A program made the translations under genes and the position numbers. A stretch of 36,969 bases of DNA from an uncultured Prevotella sp. (GTDB lineage Bacteria > Bacteroidota > Bacteroidia > Bacteroidales > Bacteroidaceae): assembly GCA_900320905.1 (NCBI GenBank), contig ONTZ01000031.1:1-36969 (forward strand), in the 5' to 3' direction. Below, in pieces: positions 8,151-16,815 of this stretch. How positions within the stretch are numbered: the stretch's first letter is position 1; every line of letters starts with the position of its first letter. The notes under the pieces were generated by a model, which worked only from the letters and a program-made list of their open reading frames with translations, was not told the origin of the DNA and searched no databases.

Positions 8151-9632
8151 ATGAACAAGTTACAACTCTTCAAGTTGCTGCGCAAGAATATCAAACTCAG
8201 TGAGAAGCGCAGTCCTGTCTTCGAACAGAACAAATGGGCCAAGGTACTGATCTATTTCCTGGCGGCCATGTTTATCATCTACCTGATTATGTATGGTGCC
8301 ATCATCGGCTATGCTGCCGACGGCGAGCCGGGAACGATGATTGCCGCAATGCTCATCATCCTGCCCATCGATTTCCTATTGCGTTTCATCTTCCAGAGCA
8401 CCCCTGCCATGATGGCAAAGCCGTATATCCTGATGCCCATCTCACGCTACTCAGTCATCGAGTGCTTCCTGGTGTCATCGCATTTCAGCGGCTATAACTT
8501 CCTGTGGCTGGGAATGTTTATCCCCTACTCCATCATCCTGTTCTTCTCAGGCGGTTTCTGGGCCACCATCTACGTGCTGATAATCTCGCTGTTGCTCATT
8601 ATCCTGAATAGTCAGATCTATCTGTTCTTCCGTACACTCGTCAACAGAAGTCCGCTTTGGTTCATAGCCGCCGTAGCCTTCTATGCACTGCCCTTTACCC
8701 CGTTGCTGTTCATCAAACCTGTCAACAAGGGTATTGAGAAAATAGGCGATGCCTTACAGACCGCCGGCACTGCCTGGTGGATGTTGCCACTCGTACTGGT
8801 GCTGATAGTGGGCGTGTTCTTCGTGAACCGTCATTTCCAGTTCAAGTATGTCTATGAGGAGATATCGAAGAAGACGGAAAAGGCATTGAAGAAGGTTTCA
8901 CAGTTTACGTTCTTCAACCGCTTTGGACTAGTGGGCGAATACTTAAAGATTGAACTGAAGTCGAATATCCGTAACCGGACTATGAAATCGCGCTGCATCC
9001 TCAGTCTTGTGATGGTGGTCTTCTTCTCTGCACTGATCGCCTATACCAGCATCTACGACAATCCTATCATGAAGAATTTCTGGTTGCTCTACTGCTTCGC
9101 CCTGTACAGCATGACATCGCTCATCAAGATTATGGGACAGGAAGGCAACTACATCGACTTGCTGATGACGCAGCGCGAAAACATTCTCGCCCTGTTGAAA
9201 GCGAAATTCTGGTTCTACTGCTGTATACTGGTGGTACCCTTCATCATCCTCTTACCAGCCGTCTTTACAGGCAAGTTCACCCTGCTGATGCTCTTTGCCT
9301 ATATGTTCCTCGTGGGAGGGTGTATGCACTTCATCATCTTCCAGTTAGCCGTCTACAACAAACAGACACTGCCGTTGCAGTTGAAGGTGACGGGCAAGGG
9401 CAACTATGAGAACGGCATACAGATCGGTATCGAGTTTGGCATTATGTTTGCACCGGCTATCATCCTAGGCCTAGGCTACCTGACAGTCGGTCTGACGGCC
9501 ACCTATATCTTTATGTGTGTCCTGGGACTGGGTTTCATCGTGACCAGCAATATCTGGCTCCGCAACATCTACAACCGCATGATGAAACGGCGCTACGAGA
9601 ACATAGAAGGCTTCCACTCCACACGTGTCTGA
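8151..9632 (+). CDS. DUF5687 family integral membrane protein
   Basis: The 493-residue protein has roughly ten to twelve hydrophobic segments, beginning near residue 30 (VLIYFLAAMFIIYLIMY) and ending close to the C-terminus. It resembles DUF5687, a Bacteroidota family with the look of an ABC-2-type permease. A basic cytoplasmic segment (KKTEKALKKV) lies mid-protein, followed by EYLKIELKSNIRNRTMKSR, which is typical of the family. In many genomes such permeases sit beside an ABC ATPase gene, but none is present here. It begins 6 bases after the LolA-like gene and is probably co-transcribed with ftsK and it. The transported substrate, if any, is unknown. Confidence 0.75.
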   Translation: MNKLQLFKLLRKNIKLSEKRSPVFEQNKWAKVLIYFLAAMFIIYLIMYGAIIGYAADGEPGTMIAAMLIILPIDFLLRFIFQSTPAMMAKPYILMPISRYSVIECFLVSSHFSGYNFLWLGMFIPYSIILFFSGGFWATIYVLIISLLLIILNSQIYLFFRTLVNRSPLWFIAAVAFYALPFTPLLFIKPVNKGIEKIGDALQTAGTAWWMLPLVLVLIVGVFFVNRHFQFKYVYEEISKKTEKALKKVSQFTFFNRFGLVGEYLKIELKSNIRNRTMKSRCILSLVMVVFFSALIAYTSIYDNPIMKNFWLLYCFALYSMTSLIKIMGQEGNYIDLLMTQRENILALLKAKFWFYCCILVVPFIILLPAVFTGKFTLLMLFAYMFLVGGCMHFIIFQLAVYNKQTLPLQLKVTGKGNYENGIQIGIEFGIMFAPAIILGLGYLTVGLTATYIFMCVLGLGFIVTSNIWLRNIYNRMMKRRYENIEGFHSTRV

Positions 9633-9705
9633 GGGTAAAAACGAACGTTTCTCCGTCTTTTTCCACTGAAATTATACTTTTTTCGAAAGAAAACTCGAAA
9701 AATAT

Positions 9706-9736
9706 TTGGTGGAATGGAGAAAAGTGAGTACCTTTG
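9706..9736 (+). promoter_or_regulatory. Promoter of the tRNA cluster
   Basis: A TTG (9706-9708) is followed after exactly 20 bases by TACCTTTG (9729-9736), an excellent match to the Bacteroidota TTG/TAnnTTTG promoter. The expected start is about 10-15 bases upstream of the first tRNA. Confidence 0.85.
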
Positions 9737-9757
9737 CACCCGCTAAAGAAAAAGGAT

Positions 9758-9830
9758 GCACCCGTAGCTCAGTTGGTAGAGCACCTGACTCTTAATCAGG
9801 GTGTCCAGGGTTCGAGCCCCTGCGGGTGTA
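9758..9830 (+). tRNA. tRNA-Lys (anticodon CTT), copy 1
   Basis: The 73-base cloverleaf has acceptor GCACCCG paired with CGGGTGT, D arm GCTC/GAGC, anticodon stem CCTGA/TCAGG with loop CTCTTAA (anticodon CTT, codon AAG), and T arm CAGGG/CCCTG with loop TTCGAGC. The discriminator is A and CCA is not encoded. Confidence 0.97.
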
Positions 9831-9833
9831 CGA

Positions 9834-9857
9834 AAAGGAGGCAAGCGGACCTCCTTT
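9834..9857 (+). terminator. Hairpin between the two tRNA-Lys genes
   Basis: AAAGGAGG (9834-9841) and CCTCCTTT (9850-9857) form a perfect 8-bp stem with an 8-base loop, followed by AATTTTG. It could be a weak terminator, or a processing structure separating the two identical tRNAs. The T-run is short, so full termination is unlikely. Confidence 0.55.
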
Positions 9858-9877
9858 AATTTTGAAAGATTGACGAC

Positions 9878-9950
9878 GCACCCGTAGCTCAGTTGGTAGA
9901 GCACCTGACTCTTAATCAGGGTGTCCAGGGTTCGAGCCCCTGCGGGTGTA
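9878..9950 (+). tRNA. tRNA-Lys (anticodon CTT), copy 2
   Basis: The 73 bases are identical to the copy at 9758-9830, including the CTT anticodon. The preceding 47-base spacer shows no promoter element, so it is presumably made from the same transcript. Confidence 0.97.
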
Positions 9951-9990
9951 CTTAGTTAGTTTGTTTCATATAGTTTTAAAGTTTAAGGTT

Positions 9991-10063
<73 letters not shown>

Positions 10064-10094
10064 CCGAAGGTGAAAGGATTGGAATTCAGGATTC

Positions 10095-10165
10095 GCGGAA
10101 TTAGCACATCGGTAGTGCACGGGCTTCCCAAGCCTGGGAGGCGGGTTCGATTCCCGTATTCCGCT
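10095..10165 (+). tRNA. tRNA-Gly (anticodon CCC)
   Basis: The 71-base cloverleaf has acceptor GCGGAAT/ATTCCGC, D arm GCAC/GTGC, anticodon stem CGGGC/GCCTG with loop TTCCCAA (anticodon CCC, codon GGG), and T arm GCGGG/CCCGT. The discriminator is T and no CCA is encoded. It is the last tRNA before a terminator. Confidence 0.95.
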
Positions 10166-10172
10166 CAACACA

Positions 10173-10202
10173 CAAAAGGCTTGCCAAAGGGCAGGCTTTT
10201 TT
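10173..10202. terminator. Intrinsic terminator after the tRNA cluster, likely bidirectional
   Basis: AAAAGGCTTGCC and GGCAGGCTTTTTT form a stem with loop AAAG followed by a T-run. An A-run on the left arm gives U residues on the other strand too, where the convergent DUF5715 gene ends at 10205. Confidence 0.85.
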
Positions 10203-10204
10203 GT

Positions 10205-10942
10205 TTATCTCACTGTCATGTGGAAGCAGCCCTGCTTCACTTCATACTTGACATATACCCTGCCCTGCTCACGCATATCACGGAGTACCTCTGAGAGAAC
10301 CCATTTCAAGGTATCGTTACGTACCGCCCGACGGGCAGGACCATCTGGGTCTTCTACCGTCTCGTAGCGGTTATAGCAGATGTCGAAGGTGGTGCCATAC
10401 AAGTGGCATGAGTTCTCTGTAGCGTTCCCGTTACGTCGGCGAAGTTTCGCCACATCTTCCTGGGAGCGCAGCACGCTGGTCACAATGATACGGTGCAGGG
10501 GCAGTCCCTTCACATACAGACTGTCAAAGAACGCCTGACCGATATCCTGCAGGAGGACAGCAGCATGAGGCACGAGATACGGGATGCTGGAATAGAGTTT
10601 GTCGACGTGATAATAGGGATTGGAGTCGATATATACCAGTTCACGCTTTCGTGACTCTGCATCCTCACGGTTGCGCACTGGACTCACACCCCATCGCTGG
10701 GCAGCAACCAGTTGTACGGCATTGGTATCAGGAAAACAGGTCTGATAGTTAGGCACGGAACGTATCTTATGAGGCATACCAGCGTATGAGATAGTACTCT
10801 CCTCGTCGTTAAAAACCTTCAGCGAGTGAGCACCTTCGGCTATCGACGGGAAGACCCAGCGGATACAAGCCAGTATCAGCACCACCACCAGAAACCCTGT
10901 CTGATATGTCTTTTTGGTCAGTTTAAACGGTATTTTCTTCAT
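10205..10942 (-). CDS. DUF5715 family protein with M15-peptidase-like metal ligands
   Basis: This 245-residue protein has one N-terminal membrane anchor or signal segment (TGFLVVVLILACIRWVFPS). The C-terminal half carries SCHLYGTTFDICYNR, with H180 and D187, and a terminal GCFHMTV with H241. The spacing H-x6-D followed by a late H matches the zinc-ligand pattern of M15/VanY-type murein peptidases (SxHxxGxAxD). A periplasmic cell-wall peptidase role is therefore inferred; the family itself is annotated only as DUF5715. The ATG at 10942 was chosen because the frame upstream runs across the promoter. It is monocistronic, between the tRNA cluster and the divergent phoH. Confidence 0.75.
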   Translation of the reverse strand: MKKIPFKLTKKTYQTGFLVVVLILACIRWVFPSIAEGAHSLKVFNDEESTISYAGMPHKIRSVPNYQTCFPDTNAVQLVAAQRWGVSPVRNREDAESRKRELVYIDSNPYYHVDKLYSSIPYLVPHAAVLLQDIGQAFFDSLYVKGLPLHRIIVTSVLRSQEDVAKLRRRNGNATENSCHLYGTTFDICYNRYETVEDPDGPARRAVRNDTLKWVLSEVLRDMREQGRVYVKYEVKQGCFHMTVR

Positions 10943-10950
10943 TTGGGGTG

Positions 10951-10958
10951 CAAAGTTA
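10951..10958 (-). promoter_or_regulatory. -7 element (TAACTTTG) for the DUF5715 gene
   Basis: The minus strand reads TAACTTTGCAC, ending about 9 bases before the ATG, which implies a very short leader. It is one arm of a 15-bp inverted repeat whose other arm holds the phoH promoter element. Confidence 0.7.
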
Positions 10959-10963
10959 CAAAA

Positions 10964-10991
10964 TAATTCATAATTCATAATGCATAATTCA
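10964..10991. repeat. 7-bp tandem repeat (TAATTCA, 4 copies) between divergent promoters
   Basis: Heptamers TAATTCA, TAATTCA, TAATGCA, TAATTCA run head to tail between the two -7 elements. A copy change would alter the spacing between the divergent promoters by 7 bp. Confidence 0.9.
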
Positions 10992-11002
10992 CAATTAATT
11001 TG

Positions 11003-11010
11003 TAACTTTG
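11003..11010 (+). promoter_or_regulatory. -7 element (TAACTTTG) for the phoH-purC unit
   Basis: TAACTTTGCAC lies 27 bases upstream of the phoH TTG start. It mirrors the element at 10951-10958 on the other strand. No TTG is found at the usual -33 distance. Confidence 0.7.
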
Positions 11011-11037
11011 CACGCAAAATAATTAATTATTGAGAGA

Positions 11038-12006
11038 TTGATTGAGAAGCATATCGTTTTAGAGGATATAGACCCCGTCATGTTCTACGGTGTCGGCAAC
11101 GGACATTTGCAGATGCTTCGTTCGCTCTACCCGAAACTGAGGGTGATGGCACGAGACAATGTGATAAAGGTCTTAGGCGACGAGGAACAGATGACGGCCT
11201 TCGAGGACAGCGTGGAGAAGATGAGGACACACATCCTCCGTTTCAACTCCATCGGCGAAGAGGATATCCTCGACATCGTGAAAGGGCGGCGTACCAATGA
11301 CTTCGTACCTGCCGATGTGGTGTGCTACTCGATGTCAGGCCGTCCCATCAAGGCACGCTCGGAAAACCAGCACCGTCTGATTGAAGCCTACGAGCAGAAC
11401 GACATGGTGTTTGCCGTTGGACCTGCTGGAACGGGTAAGACTTACCTGAGTATCGCTCTGGCGGTGAAGGCGCTAAAGGAGAAGACCGCCAAGAAGATTA
11501 TCCTCTCGCGACCAGCCGTTGAAGCCGGCGAGAAACTCGGATTTCTGCCTGGCGACATGAAGGACAAGATAGACCCCTATCTCCAGCCACTCTACGATGC
11601 CCTGGAGGATATGTTGCCGCAGGTGAAGTTGCAGGACATGATGGAGAAGCACATCATCCAGATTGCGCCACTTGCCTTCATGCGAGGAAGGACGCTGAGT
11701 GATGCCGTCGTCATCCTTGACGAGGCACAGAACACCACACCGGCGCAGATCCGGATGTTTCTCACCCGTATGGGTTGGAACACGAAGATGATCATCACAG
11801 GAGACATGACACAAGTAGACCTTCCGCATTCGCAGAAGAGCGGACTTATCGAAGCACTAAAGATATTAAATAATGTGGAAGGCATCGGCATCGTCACCCT
11901 CGACCGCCGTGACATCGTCCGCCACAAACTCGTGACACGTATCGTCAACGCTTACGAACAATTCGATAAAGATAATAATAGCAATGAAAGCATTAACAAA
12001 GACTGA
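11038..12006 (+). CDS. PhoH family ATPase
   Basis: The 322-residue protein contains the PhoH domain: Walker [11 protein letters not shown] near residues 128-137, [20 protein letters not shown], and Walker [10 protein letters not shown] near 223-231. Family members such as YbeZ are P-loop NTPases related to superfamily 1 helicases and linked to RNA metabolism and ribosome maturation. The N-terminal portion has the usual YbeZ-like extension. No ATG fits: the frame begins after a stop at 11020, and the best start is TTG at 11038 ([12 protein letters not shown]), a common beginning for Bacteroidota PhoH. The 3' end overlaps purC by 23 bases. Confidence 0.92.
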   Translation: MIEKHIVLEDIDPVMFYGVGNGHLQMLRSLYPKLRVMARDNVIKVLGDEEQMTAFEDSVEKMRTHILRFNSIGEEDILDIVKGRRTNDFVPADVVCYSMSGRPIKARSENQHRLIEAYEQNDMVFAVGPAGTGKTYLSIALAVKALKEKTAKKIILSRPAVEAGEKLGFLPGDMKDKIDPYLQPLYDALEDMLPQVKLQDMMEKHIIQIAPLAFMRGRTLSDAVVILDEAQNTTPAQIRMFLTRMGWNTKMIITGDMTQVDLPHSQKSGLIEALKILNNVEGIGIVTLDRRDIVRHKLVTRIVNAYEQFDKDNNSNESINKD

Positions 12007-12937
12007 TTTCCACTTCGATGGACAGAAAAGCGTTTATCACGGAAAAGTCCGTGACGTGTATAACATCAACGACGACCTGATGGTAATGGTGGCCACAGAC
12101 CGTATCTCGGCATTCGACGTGGTACTGCCAAAGGGCATCCCTTTCAAAGGACAGGTACTCAACCAGATTGCCGCCAAGTTCCTCGACGCCACTACCGATA
12201 TCTGTCCTAACTGGAAACTCGCCACACCTGACCCGATGGTGACCGTAGGTCTGAAATGCGAGGGATTCCGCGTGGAGATGATCATCCGCGCAATCCTGAC
12301 TGGCTCTGCCTGGCGTGAGTACAAGAATGGATGCCGCGAACTCTGCGGCGTGAAACTGCCTGATGGCATGCGTGAGAACCAGCGCTTCCCTGAGCCCATT
12401 ATCACGCCTACGACAAAAGCCGACGAGGGACACGACATGAACATCTCAAAAGAGGAGATCATTGCCCAGGGACTTGTGTCAAAGGAAGACTACGAGATTA
12501 TGGAGAACTACACCCGCCGTATCTTCAAGCGTGGACAGGAAATCGCCGCTAAGCGTGGACTCATCCTCGTTGACACGAAATATGAGTTCGGCAAACGCGA
12601 CGGAAAGGTGTATCTCATCGACGAGATACATACTCCCGACTCTTCACGTTATTTCTATGCCGACGGCTATGAGGAGAAGTTCGCCAACGGTGAGCCTCAG
12701 CGCCAACTCTCAAAAGAATTTGTGCGCCAATGGCTCATCGAACATGACTTTATGAACGAGCCCGGACAGGTGATGCCTGAGATTACCGACGAATATGCTG
12801 AGAGCGTCTCAGAGCGCTACATCGAACTCTATGAACATATCGTTGGCGAGAAGTTCGAGCGCGAGACTAGCGACAGCGATATAGCAGCCCGCATCGAGCA
12901 CAACGTCGTCGCCTGGCTAAAATCTAGGAAATCCTAG
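11984..12937 (+). CDS. purC: Phosphoribosylaminoimidazole-succinocarboxamide synthase
   Basis: PurC joins aspartate to CAIR with ATP in purine biosynthesis to give SAICAR. Recognisable segments are GKVRDVYNI (residues 20-28), [44 protein letters not shown] and [13 protein letters not shown]. The length of 317 is normal for the longer eukaryote-like form found in Bacteroidota. It starts within the end of phoH, so the two are probably coupled. The final residues (SRKS) and the stop codon fall inside a 10-bp CTAG-containing tandem repeat, suggesting that the repeat has overwritten or extended the original 3' end. Confidence 0.97.
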   Translation: MKALTKTDFHFDGQKSVYHGKVRDVYNINDDLMVMVATDRISAFDVVLPKGIPFKGQVLNQIAAKFLDATTDICPNWKLATPDPMVTVGLKCEGFRVEMIIRAILTGSAWREYKNGCRELCGVKLPDGMRENQRFPEPIITPTTKADEGHDMNISKEEIIAQGLVSKEDYEIMENYTRRIFKRGQEIAAKRGLILVDTKYEFGKRDGKVYLIDEIHTPDSSRYFYADGYEEKFANGEPQRQLSKEFVRQWLIEHDFMNEPGQVMPEITDEYAESVSERYIELYEHIVGEKFERETSDSDIAARIEHNVVAWLKSRKS

Positions 12938-12980
12938 GATAGCCTAGGATAGCCTAGTAATGCCTAGAATAGCCTAGCAA
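12921..12980. repeat. 10-bp tandem repeat (about 6 copies of RGCCTAGGAW type)
   Basis: Six consecutive decamers each contain TAG, five as CCTAG and one as TCTAG: AATCTAGGAA, ATCCTAGGAT, AGCCTAGGAT, AGCCTAGTAA, TGCCTAGAAT, AGCCTAGCAA. The array covers the purC stop and most of the gap to menG. The palindrome CCTAGG occurs twice, so transcripts could form short alternative hairpins. Confidence 0.9.
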
Positions 12981-12992
12981 AACTAAATAAAG

Positions 12993-13724
12993 ATGTATCA
13001 GCAGGAGAGGATAAAACCCTATCACACCGGTGAAAAGGCCGCTCAGGTGGAGCAGATGTTCAACAACATCGCCCCCACCTACGACAAACTGAACCACCGT
13101 CTCTCCTGGGATATCGATAAAGGCTGGCGGAAGAAGGCCATCCGACAATTGGAGCCCCACAAGCCCCAAACGCTCCTTGACATAGCAACAGGTACAGGCG
13201 ACTTTGCCATCCTTGCTGCCGAGATGCTGAAACCCCTACATTTAGTGGGAGCAGACATCAGCGAGGGTATGATGGAAATCGGACGACAAAAGGTACAGGC
13301 TAAAGGACTACAAGACGTCATTTCTTTCAAGAAGGAAGATTGTCTGGCACTCTCTTATGCCGACGACACCTTCGATGCCGTAACAGCCGCCTTTGGCATC
13401 CGCAACTTTGCCGACCTCGACCTAGGACTTCGTGAGATGTGTCGGGTGCTGAAACCTGGAGGACACCTGAGCATCGTGGAACTGACCTCACCCGTCAGCA
13501 CACCAATGAAACAACTATTCCACGTCTATGCGCACACCGTCCTGCCCGTCTATGGGCGACTTATCAGCAAAGACACCAGTGCTTATACGTACCTGACAAA
13601 AACCATCGAAGCCTTCCCGCAGGGAGAGCAGATGACAGACATTCTGAAAAAAGCCGGATTCCGCGAGGCTGTCTTCCAGCGCCTCACCTTCGGCATCTGT
13701 ACAATGTATTTTGCAACTAAATAA
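12993..13724 (+). CDS. menG: Demethylmenaquinone methyltransferase
   Basis: This SAM-dependent enzyme methylates demethylmenaquinone, the last step of menaquinone synthesis (the ubiE/menG family). The 243-residue protein has the family start [23 protein letters not shown] motif [24 protein letters not shown], and the later segment [20 protein letters not shown]. Menaquinone is the usual quinone in Bacteroidales, so the MenG name is preferred to UbiE. It sits 55 bases after purC, across the CTAG repeat, and 11 bases before aroE. No promoter element is visible in the gap. Confidence 0.95.
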   Translation: MYQQERIKPYHTGEKAAQVEQMFNNIAPTYDKLNHRLSWDIDKGWRKKAIRQLEPHKPQTLLDIATGTGDFAILAAEMLKPLHLVGADISEGMMEIGRQKVQAKGLQDVISFKKEDCLALSYADDTFDAVTAAFGIRNFADLDLGLREMCRVLKPGGHLSIVELTSPVSTPMKQLFHVYAHTVLPVYGRLISKDTSAYTYLTKTIEAFPQGEQMTDILKKAGFREAVFQRLTFGICTMYFATK

Positions 13725-13735
13725 ATAGCGACAAT

Positions 13736-14488
13736 ATGGATAAATACGGACTGATAGGCTACCCACTCGGCCATTCTTTCTCCATCAGTTACTTCAACCA
13801 AAGATTTACCGATGAGGGAATTAATGCCAAGTATGTGAATTTTGAGATTCCGACCATCGACGAACTGCCGGAAGTCATTGCCAAGAACCCTGAACTCCGT
13901 GGACTCAATGTCACCATCCCCTATAAGGAGAAAGTTATCGAGTTCCTCGACAGCATCAGTCCTGAAGCCAGAGCCATCGGTGCCGTGAATGTCATCCGTG
14001 TCACACACGAAGGTAACAAAACCATCCTGAAAGGTTTCAACAGCGATGTTATCGGCTTCACCCAGAGCATCGAGCCCATGCTCGACAAGAAATGGCACAA
14101 GAAAGCCCTGATACTCGGCACGGGCGGTGCCTCGAAGGCTATCAACTTCGGACTTAAGTCATTAGGACTGGAAACGGTGTTCGTCAGTCGATACGAACGT
14201 CCCAAGACTATCCAATATAAGACAATCACACCAGATGTCATCCAGGAATATAACGTTATCGTCAACTGCACGCCGTTGGGTATGTATCCAAAAACAGAAG
14301 AGTGTCCAGAACTGCCTTATGAGGCTATGGACAGTCATACCATCCTCTACGACCTTATCTACAACCCCGACCAGACGCTCTTTATGCGTAAGGGACTGGA
14401 ACGTGGTGCCAACGTGAAGAACGGTCTTGAAATGCTCCTTCTCCAAGCCTTTGCCAGTTGGGAGTTTTGGAACGGTAAGGAGAGGTGA
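13736..14488 (+). CDS. aroE: Shikimate dehydrogenase
   Basis: AroE reduces 3-dehydroshikimate to shikimate with NADPH in aromatic amino acid and chorismate synthesis. The 250-residue protein shows YGLIGYPLGHSFSISYF (the shikimate-binding serines), LNVTIPYKE with the catalytic lysine, GAVNVIR, GFNSDVIGF and the dinucleotide-binding loop LGTGGASKA. The ending MLLLQAFASWEFW matches the family. The NADP-discriminating basic patch after the second strand appears as SRYERPK. The gene is 11 bases after menG; chorismate also feeds menaquinone synthesis, which gives the pairing some metabolic logic. Confidence 0.96.
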   Translation: MDKYGLIGYPLGHSFSISYFNQRFTDEGINAKYVNFEIPTIDELPEVIAKNPELRGLNVTIPYKEKVIEFLDSISPEARAIGAVNVIRVTHEGNKTILKGFNSDVIGFTQSIEPMLDKKWHKKALILGTGGASKAINFGLKSLGLETVFVSRYERPKTIQYKTITPDVIQEYNVIVNCTPLGMYPKTEECPELPYEAMDSHTILYDLIYNPDQTLFMRKGLERGANVKNGLEMLLLQAFASWEFWNGKER

Positions 14489-14497
14489 AAAGTAAAA

Positions 14498-15667
14498 ATG
14501 AATATGGACAACAGATATATGATGCGAGGCGTGAGTGCGGCCAAGGAGGACGTACACGCTGCAATTAAGAACATTGACAAGGGCATCTTTCCACAGGCTT
14601 TCTGTAAGATTATCCCTGATATCCTGGGAGGCGACCCTGAGTATTGTAATATCATGCATGCCGACGGTGCTGGCACAAAGTCGGCACTTGCTTACATGTA
14701 CTGGAAAGAAACAGGCGATCTCTCCGTCTGGAAAGGGATCTCACAGGATGCTATCGTGATGAATACCGACGACCTGCTCTGTGTAGGTGCCGTAGATAAT
14801 ATCCTTGTCTCCAGCACCATCGGGCGAAACAAGATGCTCATCCCTGGTGAGGTGATCTCTGCCATCATTAATGGTACTGACGAGTTGTTGGCTGAACTGC
14901 GCGAGATGGGTATCGGCATCTGGCCCACAGGTGGCGAGACAGCCGATGTAGGCGACCTCGTTCGTACGATTATTGTAGACTCCACCGTTACCTGTCGCAT
15001 GAAGCGCTCTGATGTGATCGACAATGCGAACATCCGCCCAGGCGATGTCATCGTGGGTCTTTCGTCGACCGGTCAGGCCACCTACGAGAAACGTTACAAC
15101 GGCGGTATGGGCTCCAACGGCCTTACCTCAGCCCGTCACGATGTATTCGCCAAGTACCTTGCCGAGACCTACCCTGAGAGTTACGACCATGCAGTACCCG
15201 ACGACCTCGTCTATAGTGGCAAATATCAGTTGACGGATGCTGTAGAGGGTTCTCCTGTGGATGCAGGACAGTTGGTGTTGTCGCCTACAAGAACCTATGC
15301 CCCCGTCATCAAGAAACTGCTGGACGAACTGCGCCCCGATATCCACGGTATGGTTCATTGCACAGGCGGTGCCCAGACAAAGGTTCTCCACTTCGTCAGC
15401 GACAACTGCCGCGTGATTAAGGATAATATGTTCCCTGTTCCCCCACTCTTCAAGGCCATCCACGAGTGCTCAGGCACCGACTGGCGAGAGATGTACCAGG
15501 TGTTCAATATGGGGCACCGCATGGAGATCTATGTGCCAGCCATAGTTGCCGAGAAGGTCATTGCCATCTCAAAGAGTTTCAACATCGACGCTCAGGTGGT
15601 GGGTCGCATAGAGGAAGGCAAGAAGAGTCTGACAATCCGATCGGAGTACGGAGTTTTTAACTATTAA
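14498..15667 (+). CDS. purM: AIR synthase (PurM) family protein
   Basis: PurM closes the imidazole ring of FGAM to AIR in purine biosynthesis, using ATP. The 389-residue protein has the PurM-like order: RGVSAAKEDVHAAI, HADGAGTKSALAY (metal and ATP region), MNTDDLLCVGA, PTGGETADVGDL, GLSSTGQATYEKRYNGGMGSNG, HCTGGAQTK and VFNMGHRMEIYVP. It is longer and more divergent than E. coli PurM (345 residues), as is usual in Bacteroidota, where the gene is sometimes labelled AIR synthase-related. The symbol is therefore probable rather than certain. An alternative ATG lies two codons downstream. It sits 9 bases after aroE. Confidence 0.85.
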   Translation: MNMDNRYMMRGVSAAKEDVHAAIKNIDKGIFPQAFCKIIPDILGGDPEYCNIMHADGAGTKSALAYMYWKETGDLSVWKGISQDAIVMNTDDLLCVGAVDNILVSSTIGRNKMLIPGEVISAIINGTDELLAELREMGIGIWPTGGETADVGDLVRTIIVDSTVTCRMKRSDVIDNANIRPGDVIVGLSSTGQATYEKRYNGGMGSNGLTSARHDVFAKYLAETYPESYDHAVPDDLVYSGKYQLTDAVEGSPVDAGQLVLSPTRTYAPVIKKLLDELRPDIHGMVHCTGGAQTKVLHFVSDNCRVIKDNMFPVPPLFKAIHECSGTDWREMYQVFNMGHRMEIYVPAIVAEKVIAISKSFNIDAQVVGRIEEGKKSLTIRSEYGVFNY

Positions 15668-15695
15668 AAAGTGATCGATATTCATAATACAATAA

Positions 15696-16805
15696 ATGGA
15701 CAACAACAGCATACTTCAAAAACTTGACGGTCTGGAGGCCCGTTTCGAGGAGGTATCGACCCTGATTACCGACCCCGATGTGATAGCCGACCAGAACCGT
15801 TTCGTGAAACTGACCAAGGAATACAAGGATCTAGGCGACATCATGGACGCCCGTAAGCGTTACATTGCCTGTCTCAACGGCATCAAGGAGGCTAAAGATA
15901 TCCTTTCTAACGAGGATGATCCCGAGATGAAAGAGATGGCTCGCGAGGAACTGGCTGTCAACGAAGCCTTGCAGCCCAAGTTGGAGGAAGAAATCAAGAT
16001 TGCCCTTATTCCCAAGGATCCGGAAGACGCGAAGAACGTACAAATGGAAATACGTGCCGGAACAGGCGGCGATGAAGCCTGCTTGTTTGCTGGCGACCTG
16101 TTTAAGATGTACAAGAGTTACTGCGACTCGAAGGGGTGGCAACTCTCCATCACCAGCGTATCAGAAGGTGCCGTAGGTGGATACAAGGAAATCGACTTCG
16201 CCGTCTCGGGTGCCGATGTTTATGGCACACTAAAATACGAGTCGGGCGTGCATCGTGTACAACGAGTTCCTGCCACAGAGACACAGGGGCGTATGCACAC
16301 CTCTGCCGCTACCGTTGCCGTATTGCCGGAGGCCGATAAGTTTGAGGTGCATGTCAATGAGGGCGAAATCAAATGGGACACTTTCCGATCCAGCGGTGCT
16401 GGTGGACAGAACGTGAACAAGGTGGAATCGGGTGTGCGTCTGCGCTATATGTGGAAGAACCCCAATACGGGCGAGACCGAGGAAATCCTCATCGAGTGTA
16501 CTGAGACGCGCGACCAGCCCAAAAACAAGGAACGTGCCCTCTCTCGCCTCTATACCTTTATATATGATAAGGAGCACCAAAAATACATGGACGACATCGC
16601 CTCGCGCCGTAAGAGTCTCGTATCGACTGGCGACCGTTCAGCCAAAATCCGCACCTACAACTTCCCTCAGGGTCGAGTGACAGATCACCGAATCGGTTTT
16701 ACCACTCATGACCTGCAAGGATTCCTCGGTGGCGATATCCAAGCAATGATTGATGCGCTGACCGTTGCAGAAAATGCCGAAAGAATGAAAGAAACTGAAT
16801 TATAA
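15696..16805 (+). CDS. prfA: Peptide chain release factor 1
   Basis: RF1 recognises UAA and UAG stops and triggers peptide release. The codon-reading tripeptide PAT is at residues 192-194, within VQRVPATETQGRMHTSAATV, which separates RF1 from RF2. The catalytic GGQ is at 236-238 (SGAGGQNVNKVESGVRLRY). The C-terminal GRVTDHRIGFT is also typical. Length 369 is close to the usual 355-360. It sits 28 bases after purM and 10 bases before pyrF, with no promoter seen, so it is likely in the same long transcript. Confidence 0.97.
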   Translation: MDNNSILQKLDGLEARFEEVSTLITDPDVIADQNRFVKLTKEYKDLGDIMDARKRYIACLNGIKEAKDILSNEDDPEMKEMAREELAVNEALQPKLEEEIKIALIPKDPEDAKNVQMEIRAGTGGDEACLFAGDLFKMYKSYCDSKGWQLSITSVSEGAVGGYKEIDFAVSGADVYGTLKYESGVHRVQRVPATETQGRMHTSAATVAVLPEADKFEVHVNEGEIKWDTFRSSGAGGQNVNKVESGVRLRYMWKNPNTGETEEILIECTETRDQPKNKERALSRLYTFIYDKEHQKYMDDIASRRKSLVSTGDRSAKIRTYNFPQGRVTDHRIGFTTHDLQGFLGGDIQAMIDALTVAENAERMKETEL

Positions 16806-16815
16806 ACTATAGGTT

